Below are positions 4,827 through 9,603 of a stretch of DNA of 9,603 nucleotides, in pieces. Position 1 is the stretch's first letter; each line of letters begins with the position of its first letter. The position numbers were made by a program, and so were the translations under genes. The notes beneath the pieces were generated by a model that saw only the letters and a list, made by a program, of their open reading frames with translations, was not told the DNA's origin and made no database searches. Origin of the DNA: Chlamydiota bacterium (GTDB taxonomy: Bacteria > Auribacterota > UBA3054 > B51-G9); assembly GCA_003648225.1 (NCBI GenBank), contig QMOL01000084.1:1-9603 (forward strand), written 5' to 3'.

Positions 4827-6659
4827 TTATTTTTTCTGAATATACAAATTTCTAAATTTTAATATTGCTTTATTGGCTGCGGCAAGTTGTGTTTTAAGAG
4901 CATTAATTTCAGATTCGAGATTATTATTTTTATTGTTAACATCAATAAATTTTGAATTAAGTTTATCATAAATTATTTTATATTTTTGATACATATTTTT
5001 GTTAGCATTAATTATTTTTTCTTTTTCTGATAAAATTTTTCTTAAATCAGCTATCTGTTTTGATAACATCTGGACATGCTCCGTTTTTATCATTGAAGTT
5101 CCACTATTTGCGGTGGCGTTATTAAGTTTTTCTGTAAGTTCCTGTATATATTTATTTTTTTGTATAAGTAACGCGTTTAATTCTTTAATAGGCGTTTCTG
5201 CTTGAGTATTTTCCCGTGCTTTTTGAAAGTTTATATTTTGAGTAACGAGTTCTAATATTTGAGCATCTTTTTGGGTAATTAAATCTTTTTGTTTCCTGAT
5301 AGTATTCTGCATAGTTGAAATTTCATCTGATAAATCTGTAAAACTGTCTTTAGGAACAAGCGGTTTAGATACTTGTGTTATATTTTTAAGCTTATGAAGT
5401 TTTTCTGTGAGTTCCTGAACCTTTTGTTCCGCAGAATTTTGTTTCTTGCTAATTTCATTAAATTCAGAAGTTATCCGTGAGATTTGCAAGCGCAAATTCT
5501 TGTTTTCTTCAACAGCTTTTTGAGCGAAGTCGGTATCAGCGCTATTGGAAAGAAGTTTATCGATACGGTTTTGAAATTGGGATTTAGTTTGTTCAACTTG
5601 TTTTTTTTCTTCAAGAATTTTTGCATTCTCGTCTTTCATTTTAGAGATACGATTTTGTAAAGTATTAATTTCAAGATCTTTTTCAGCTATTAAATCATCA
5701 TTTTTTATTTTTTCGACTTTGTCCGCGGCGGCTTCAAGTAATTTAACCTTTTCATAAAGTTTAGTATTCGAATCCTGCAATTCTTCAATTTGGATTTGAT
5801 AAGCCGTAGTTTTATCAGCGGAATTTTTGATTTGTTTTAATTTACGAATGTTTTCGTTAAGAGAGGAAATGTTACGTTCTAACTGTGCGTTTTTTGCCTG
5901 TTCCTGTTTCAATTGAACTTTAAGTTCTTCAAATTTTGTTTTTAAGTCAATATATTTTTGTAATGAAACCGCATTTTTTGATTTTTCGTTTTCCCTTGAT
6001 CTTGAAGCTGAAGAAATCAGTCCTGCAAGTTTATCTCTGATATTATTTCTTGCAGAATTTTTTTGAGATGCATTGAGGTCGATAGTAAGATTTTCGACTC
6101 TGTCCTTCAACTCTCTATTTTCCGATTTGACGCTTGCGAGTTGTTCTTTAATATTTTTATTTTCTTTTTTATATTTGTCAATAAATGATTTTTCTTTTTC
6201 TTTGAATTCTTTTTTTATTTTCGCGCGTTCAAGAGAAATATGTTTATTAACCAAATCTCTAATTTGCGGACTTAACTTAGCAAAATCACCTTTTGAGCCG
6301 CTTCTGATTTCGTCTGCTGACCGTTTAGCATCTTCAAGCCATTTATTAACAAGTTTTTTTTGATTTTCGTTTTGTGACATATCAAGATATTTTTGATACC
6401 ATTCAACTGCTTGTTCTTTATCTTCAAGATGGTCATCGTAAATTGACGCGATTTGCAAGTAAGCATCTTCGTAGTTAGGATCGATTTGGACAGCTTTATG
6501 GAAGAGGCGCAAGGCGTCTTTATATCTTTCTGCCTCCTGCAATTCCAACGCTTGATTATATTTATTTGCAGCCGGAGATTTTTGCTTTTTTGAGCATGCG
6601 GGAGTCATAGTTAAAGCAACAACGCAAAAGAGAGTAAAAGTATTAATTAATATACGCAT
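4827..6659 (-). CDS. TPR plus long coiled-coil lipoprotein, function unknown
   Basis: A 610-aa protein with a signal peptide and a likely lipidated C22 in 'MTPAC'. This lipobox is imperfect because T, not L, stands at -3; 'CSKK' after it is typical of lipoproteins. Residues about 33-95 form roughly two TPR units (ALELQEAERYKDALRLFHKA, then DAYLQIASIYDD), ending in YLD-x3-N-x6-VN-x-WL at 91-108. From about 140 to 605 the sequence is almost wholly charged heptad-type coiled coil (E, K, N, Q, L-rich, nearly no Trp or Cys). This predicts a long rod, probably extended from the membrane through the periplasm. TPR before coiled coil is the reverse of the order in YbgF/CpoB. I know no close family. 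It lies 23 bp after a second TPR lipoprotein gene with which it shares sequence motifs, so the two products probably act together. Scaffold or tether is the best guess. Confidence 0.8.
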   Translation of the reverse strand: MRILINTFTLFCVVALTMTPACSKKQKSPAANKYNQALELQEAERYKDALRLFHKAVQIDPNYEDAYLQIASIYDDHLEDKEQAVEWYQKYLDMSQNENQKKLVNKWLEDAKRSADEIRSGSKGDFAKLSPQIRDLVNKHISLERAKIKKEFKEKEKSFIDKYKKENKNIKEQLASVKSENRELKDRVENLTIDLNASQKNSARNNIRDKLAGLISSASRSRENEKSKNAVSLQKYIDLKTKFEELKVQLKQEQAKNAQLERNISSLNENIRKLKQIKNSADKTTAYQIQIEELQDSNTKLYEKVKLLEAAADKVEKIKNDDLIAEKDLEINTLQNRISKMKDENAKILEEKKQVEQTKSQFQNRIDKLLSNSADTDFAQKAVEENKNLRLQISRITSEFNEISKKQNSAEQKVQELTEKLHKLKNITQVSKPLVPKDSFTDLSDEISTMQNTIRKQKDLITQKDAQILELVTQNINFQKARENTQAETPIKELNALLIQKNKYIQELTEKLNNATANSGTSMIKTEHVQMLSKQIADLRKILSEKEKIINANKNMYQKYKIIYDKLNSKFIDVNNKNNNLESEINALKTQLAAANKAILKFRNLYIQKK

Positions 6660-6682
6660 TTTTAAAATCAGTAGAATTTAAG

Positions 6683-8278
6683 TTATCGTGCCCCCGCATT
6701 TTTAATCAGCCATTCATTTACCCAATTAGCATAAGAAGTATTTGGCGCTAAATCAAGATAATAGGTGAAGCTTTCGGTTGCGTCTTCATTTTTTTTCAAT
6801 TTAATATATGTCAAGCCGAGAGTAAAATAACTATCAGCATATTTCGGATTTTTTTCAATAGCTGTTTTAAAATATTTAACAGCCGAAATGTAATTTGTCT
6901 GGGAAAAATATACGAGACCAAGATTATGATACGCGTTTGGAAAAGATGGATTAATGCTGATAGCTTTCTGAAAATAAGCTCTTGCCTTATCATATTTTTT
7001 CCCCTTCATTTGTTTTACACCTTCTATTATTACTTCATCATAACTTTGAGGTATTTTACGTGCGTCATTGAGTTCTTTTTTTTGTTGTTCGATAAAAAGG
7101 CGTTCTTTTTCTCGGCTTTTATTTTCGATTTCGAGTTCTGCTTGTCTTCGTTGTTTTCTTTCTTCGGCTTCTATCAGATTATATTTTTTCTGTAGTTCTT
7201 TAATTTTTGAAATAGTAAAATCAAATTCTTGTCCGGGCTTTTTGCAGGAATTAAGATATTTAGAATAATATTCAATTGCGAGTTTAAGTTCGTCAAGATA
7301 TGTTTCGTACAAATCAGCAATGTTTTTGTTTAAGTATGTTCTCGTTTCATCCGTTGAAAGAGCTTTTTTATAATATTTCAACGCTTCTTTGGGAAGTTCA
7401 TTTGTAAGAGAAAGGCGTGCAAGATTTTCATATCTGTCAGCTTCAGCCCGATTCTGCTTTTGATGGATTTCTTTTTTTGATAATTTTTTTGCCACGCTAT
7501 TATTCGCAACAACCTGAAGATTTGGATTAGTAATCAGAGATTGGTCAATTTTATTTCGATATAATTTTGATTCGGCATCCGCAAGTTCAGGATTCAGTTT
7601 TTGAAGCAATTTATAGTACGCTTTTGTTTTTGCCACGTTGTTAAACCTATCGCGATAAATAACCAGTAAATGATGAACAATTGTTGAATTATTATTATCT
7701 AGCGATAATGCTTGTTCATAAGCATTTACTGCTTTAGCCCACTGCGCGCTGTGTTCGTAGCATTTACCTATTGTAGAATAAAGTTTTGCGCCTCTTTTTC
7801 CAAGAGATGCTGCATGAAGATAGTTTCTTGCTGCGGCATTAAACGCTCCGCTGTTATAAAAAACGTTTCCCATTTTAATGTACAACAATGGATTTCCCGG
7901 GTCATATATAGCAGCATGTAAATATGAAAGGATAGCAGACTTTGAGTTTCCTTTTGCTGCGTATGCGGAGCCAAGGCCGATCCACGCCAGTGCATTTGTT
8001 TGTCCGGTTAATTCTAGAGCGACAGAAAACTCACCTCCCGCGTATTTTGGCCATCCAAGTTTAAGATAAGTATAACCGAGGCTTATATGAATATTCGCGT
8101 TATCGCTGAATTCACGTTTTAATTTATTAAAAACCCAAGCTGCTCTGCCGTAATTTCCAGCATTGAAAGCTGAATTTGCCTCTTGTGCGAGTTGAGCCGG
8201 AGTTTGTTTTTTTTTACATCCGGAGATAGAAAACAGAAGAAGCAGAACAATAATTATTTTGGTTGTGAATTGGAGCAT
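6683..8278 (-). CDS. TPR-repeat lipoprotein, function unknown
   Basis: A 531-aa lipoprotein with a clear signal peptide and lipobox S17-I-S-G-C21, followed by three lysines. Tetratricopeptide repeats fill most of the chain. An N-terminal block (about 28-240) contains units such as AWIGLGSAYAAKGNSKSAI, LYIKMGNVFYNSGAFNAAA and LYSTIGKCYEHSAQWAKAV; a middle unit lies at about 280-345. A highly charged helix (about 369-407, ERKQRRQAELEIE type) is probably coiled coil, and a C-terminal block (about 414-510) contains NAYHNLGLVYFSQTNYISAV and DSYFTLGLTYIKLKKNEDA. TPRs bind proteins or peptides, so an envelope assembly or scaffold role is likely, but the partner is unknown. The gene starts 6 bp after panB and 23 bp before the coiled-coil lipoprotein gene. 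The codons just after the lipobox contain an A9 run (8207-8215). Confidence 0.88.
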   Translation of the reverse strand: MLQFTTKIIIVLLLLFSISGCKKKQTPAQLAQEANSAFNAGNYGRAAWVFNKLKREFSDNANIHISLGYTYLKLGWPKYAGGEFSVALELTGQTNALAWIGLGSAYAAKGNSKSAILSYLHAAIYDPGNPLLYIKMGNVFYNSGAFNAAARNYLHAASLGKRGAKLYSTIGKCYEHSAQWAKAVNAYEQALSLDNNNSTIVHHLLVIYRDRFNNVAKTKAYYKLLQKLNPELADAESKLYRNKIDQSLITNPNLQVVANNSVAKKLSKKEIHQKQNRAEADRYENLARLSLTNELPKEALKYYKKALSTDETRTYLNKNIADLYETYLDELKLAIEYYSKYLNSCKKPGQEFDFTISKIKELQKKYNLIEAEERKQRRQAELEIENKSREKERLFIEQQKKELNDARKIPQSYDEVIIEGVKQMKGKKYDKARAYFQKAISINPSFPNAYHNLGLVYFSQTNYISAVKYFKTAIEKNPKYADSYFTLGLTYIKLKKNEDATESFTYYLDLAPNTSYANWVNEWLIKNAGAR

Positions 8279-8284
8279 ATTGTA

Positions 8285-9088
8285 TTAGAAAGAATGATTT
8301 TTGTCCGGGAATTCGCCCGTATTAACTTCATTTATGAATTTTTGAACGGAAGTAATTGCAGTATTTCGAAAATTCGAATATTGTTTAACAAAGTGCTTTG
8401 GCTTTTCATACCAGCCAAGTAAATCATGTGTTACAAGTATTTGTCCGTCGCAATTTTTACCTGCGCCGATGCCTATAGTTGGAATTGTAAGTTCTTCAGT
8501 AATTTCCTGTGCCAATTTTCCAGGAATGCATTCAAGGACGACTGCAAAAACCCCGGCTTCCTGTAAAGCTCGAGCCTCTTCTTTTATAATTTCCGCTGAG
8601 TCCGGAGTTTTTCCTTGAACGTTGTATTTGCCAAGTTGAAGAATTGTCTGTGGTTTCAAGCCTGTATGTCCGAGAACCGGGATGTGAGCTGCGGTAATTT
8701 TTTTCACTGCATGAATGATATTCATTCCCCCTTCGATTTTTACCCCGGCTGCGCCAGACTGTTTAACAAGTCTGCCGGCATTTCTTACCGCCTCTTCCGG
8801 ATTAATTTCATAAGAAAGAAAAGGCATATCCGCAACTACGGGAACATTTACCGCTCCGCGTACAACTATTTCGGTATGATATGCCATTTGATCCATAGTA
8901 ACGGGTAGTGTCGATTCATATCCCGCAACAACATTCCCGAGAGAATCGCCGACAAGTAGAAAATCTATATCGCATTCTGACAGCCAAGCTGCTGTAAGTG
9001 CATCATAAGCGGTAAGCGAGATGATTTTTTCATTTTTTTCTTTTTTTTTCTGAAGGAGAAAAAGGGTTCTTTTTTTCATATTCGGCAT
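8285..9088 (-). CDS. panB: 3-methyl-2-oxobutanoate hydroxymethyltransferase (PanB)
   Basis: First committed step of pantothenate (and so coenzyme A) synthesis: 2-oxoisovalerate plus 5,10-methylene-tetrahydrofolate gives ketopantoate. Counting from ATG 9088 (267 aa; E. coli PanB has 264), the magnesium ligands are D48 (LLVGDSLGNV), D87 (ADMPF) and E119 (VKIEGG), with the catalytic glutamate E186 in VLECIP. The TAYD block at 26-29, GHTGLKPQ at 140-147 and the IGIGAGKNCDGQILV stretch also match the family. A TTG at 9097 would add three residues and an ATG at 9079 would remove three; I prefer 9088 because a GGA lies 6 nt upstream and the length fits. The N-terminal coding region contains an A9 run (9041-9049). 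It is the first gene of the - strand operon, preceded by a good promoter. panC and panD are not in the window. Confidence 0.96.
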   Translation of the reverse strand: MPNMKKRTLFLLQKKKEKNEKIISLTAYDALTAAWLSECDIDFLLVGDSLGNVVAGYESTLPVTMDQMAYHTEIVVRGAVNVPVVADMPFLSYEINPEEAVRNAGRLVKQSGAAGVKIEGGMNIIHAVKKITAAHIPVLGHTGLKPQTILQLGKYNVQGKTPDSAEIIKEEARALQEAGVFAVVLECIPGKLAQEITEELTIPTIGIGAGKNCDGQILVTHDLLGWYEKPKHFVKQYSNFRNTAITSVQKFINEVNTGEFPDKNHSF

Positions 9089-9134
9089 ATTTTCCAAGAA
9101 AGGTTCAATTTATATAAATTATTATCTTACACAT

Positions 9135-9163
9135 ATTGTATCACTTAATGGATTTTTTTTCAA
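9135..9163 (-). promoter_or_regulatory. sigma-70-type promoter of the panB operon
   Basis: Read on the - strand, TTGAAA (9163-9158) and TACAAT (9140-9135) each match the consensus hexamer at 5 of 6 positions and are exactly 17 bp apart. Transcription would begin near 9128, about 40 nt before the panB ATG. An A8 tract (9153-9160) overlaps the end of the -35 box and the start of the spacer. Confidence 0.65.
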
Positions 9164-9230
9164 AACGTTATTGGATTTTAAAAGAAGTACCAGTATTATT
9201 TAGATTAATGAATTTGTGCTTTTGGGGCCG
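9164..9230. other. Divergent intergenic DNA without a clear feature
   Basis: Part of the 296-bp gap between the panB start and the divergent secreted-protein gene. No credible reading frame is present. AGTACCA (9186-9192) and GTGCTTT (9216-9222) occur here and again as direct copies just beyond the palindrome (9281-9287 and 9274-9280). Confidence 0.35.
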
Positions 9231-9270
9231 TGTTGCATTTTTGCAATGGAATAATTGCAAAATTGCGACA
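9231..9270. promoter_or_regulatory. Long dyad, candidate operator between divergent promoters
   Basis: Arms of 17 nt (9231-9247 and 9254-9270) pair around a 6-nt centre with one T-T mismatch and one G-T wobble; the inner 9 bp, TTTTGCAAT/ATTGCAAAA, are perfect. TTGC occurs four times at 9233, 9241, 9255 and 9263, spaced 8-14-8. The site lies about 68 bp upstream of the panB -35 box and 62 bp upstream of the other gene's -35 box. This fits a shared regulator site better than a terminator, because no T-run follows on either strand. The bound protein is unknown. Confidence 0.5.
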
Positions 9271-9332
9271 AAGTGCTTTCAGTACCATTTAAAATCACGT
9301 TTTTAAGCCGTTTAATCCATATGGCATAAAAT

Positions 9333-9361
9333 TTGTTATTAATTTAAGAATAGGTTATATT
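9333..9361 (+). promoter_or_regulatory. Probable promoter of the divergent secreted-protein gene
   Basis: TTGTTA (9333-9338; 4 of 6 consensus positions) and TATATT (9356-9361; 5 of 6) are separated by 17 bp. Transcription would start near 9368, leaving a leader of about 17 nt before the ATG at 9385. The surrounding DNA is very AT-rich, so chance matches are possible. Confidence 0.5.
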
Positions 9362-9384
9362 ATTTGCTAATTAAAATTATTACT

Positions 9385-9603
9385 ATGAAATACAAAAAAT
9401 CTAAAATTACTCCGCTTTGCCTAATTGCCGTTTTGGCAATTGCGATAAATTGTTCAGCAGTTACCCTCGGTTTTAACGGGCCAAGCAGAATGATTAACCC
9501 CGGTGAAGTATTTGATGTTGCGGTAGTCGCTTATTTTGATGAATCGGAAGTTGCCGGGTGGAGTCATTCTCCGCTTTTAAACGTCACGGTTTTATGGCCT
9601 GGA
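9385..9603 (+). CDS. Secreted protein, N-terminal part only (runs off the window)
   Basis: An open frame of 73 codons from ATG 9385 to the window end with no stop, so the gene is cut by the window rather than broken. The first 25 residues form a Sec signal peptide: basic MKYKKSK, a hydrophobic stretch from about 11 to 21, and C-S-A as a likely signal peptidase I site after A25. C23 has N before it, so a lipobox is unlikely. The start of the mature part (GPSRMINPGEVFDVAVVAYF at 31-50) has the 'NPGE-F-V-V' strand pattern seen at the beginning of many extracellular beta-sandwich domains of Ig-like or cohesin-like type. That reading is weak and no function is proposed. It is transcribed away from panB, downstream of a probable promoter and a large dyad, and has no visible Shine-Dalgarno. 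Confidence 0.7.
   Translation, partial: MKYKKSKITPLCLIAVLAIAINCSAVTLGFNGPSRMINPGEVFDVAVVAYFDESEVAGWSHSPLLNVTVLWPG

Noticed and set aside
4999..5205. 68-aa hydrophobic frame on the + strand inside the coiled-coil lipoprotein gene
   Set aside because: It is the antisense of Lys/Glu/Asn-rich codons, which always reads as Phe/Leu/Ser-rich protein. It has no ribosome site, and the - strand gene is fully open for 610 codons.
6926..7268. Overlapping + strand frames rich in Phe, Ser and Leu inside the TPR gene
   Set aside because: Same antisense effect of charged helices. The pseudo-membrane segments have no independent support, and the TPR repeats on the other strand are unmistakable.
6683..8278. 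TPR and VWA genes as a Bat aerotolerance operon
   Set aside because: Bat operons have several adjacent VWA and TPR proteins on one strand with a MoxR ATPase. Here the VWA gene is far away, on the other strand, with no MoxR.
8615..8908. 97-aa + strand frame opposite panB
   Set aside because: Antisense shadow of a conserved enzyme with no promoter or ribosome site of its own.
9231..9270. Reading the dyad as a rho-independent terminator
   Set aside because: It lies between divergent gene starts, not ends. It is AT-rich and lacks a T-run on either side.

Overview
The window is AT-rich DNA (clearly more A+T than G+C by eye) from a Gram-negative (diderm) bacterium. Three proteins look like lipoproteins or periplasmic lipoprotein carriers, and one protein has a TonB-like membrane anchor. 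The VWA protein, with its 'FFG' element just before the MIDAS strand, resembles proteins I associate with the PVC group (Lentisphaerota, Kiritimatiellota, Planctomycetota). That placement is an inference and is not proven by any marker gene here. Shine-Dalgarno sites are mostly absent, although three promoter candidates fit the ordinary sigma-70 pattern.

Layout. Positions 10-1011 (+) encode a membrane-anchored VWA protein. A textbook promoter at 1059-1087 drives a compact + strand operon: a PTPS/QueD-family pterin synthase, GTP cyclohydrolase I (folE), a LolA-like periplasmic carrier and a LolB-like lipoprotein, ending at 3525. A convergent intergenic stretch (3526-3696) carries several inverted repeats. 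Reading leftward from 9088 to 3697 on the - strand is a second operon: panB, a 531-aa TPR lipoprotein, a 610-aa TPR/coiled-coil lipoprotein, gatC and a membrane-anchored NERD-domain protein. The divergent region 9089-9384 holds the panB promoter, a long dyad and a promoter for a secreted protein whose first 73 codons (9385-9603) are in the window.

How the genes fit together. folE and the PTPS-family enzyme catalyse consecutive steps from GTP to a tetrahydropterin. folE also feeds tetrahydrofolate, whose methylene form is the PanB co-substrate. The LolA/LolB-like pair fits lipoprotein delivery to the outer membrane, and the two large TPR lipoproteins could be clients of such a route. The - strand operon mixes housekeeping genes (panB, gatC) with proteins of unknown role. 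No RNA genes, CRISPR arrays, phage genes or insertion-sequence transposases were seen. The most interesting points are the TonB-like anchor on a VWA protein, the paired TPR lipoproteins that share an exact motif, and the palindromic site between the divergent genes.
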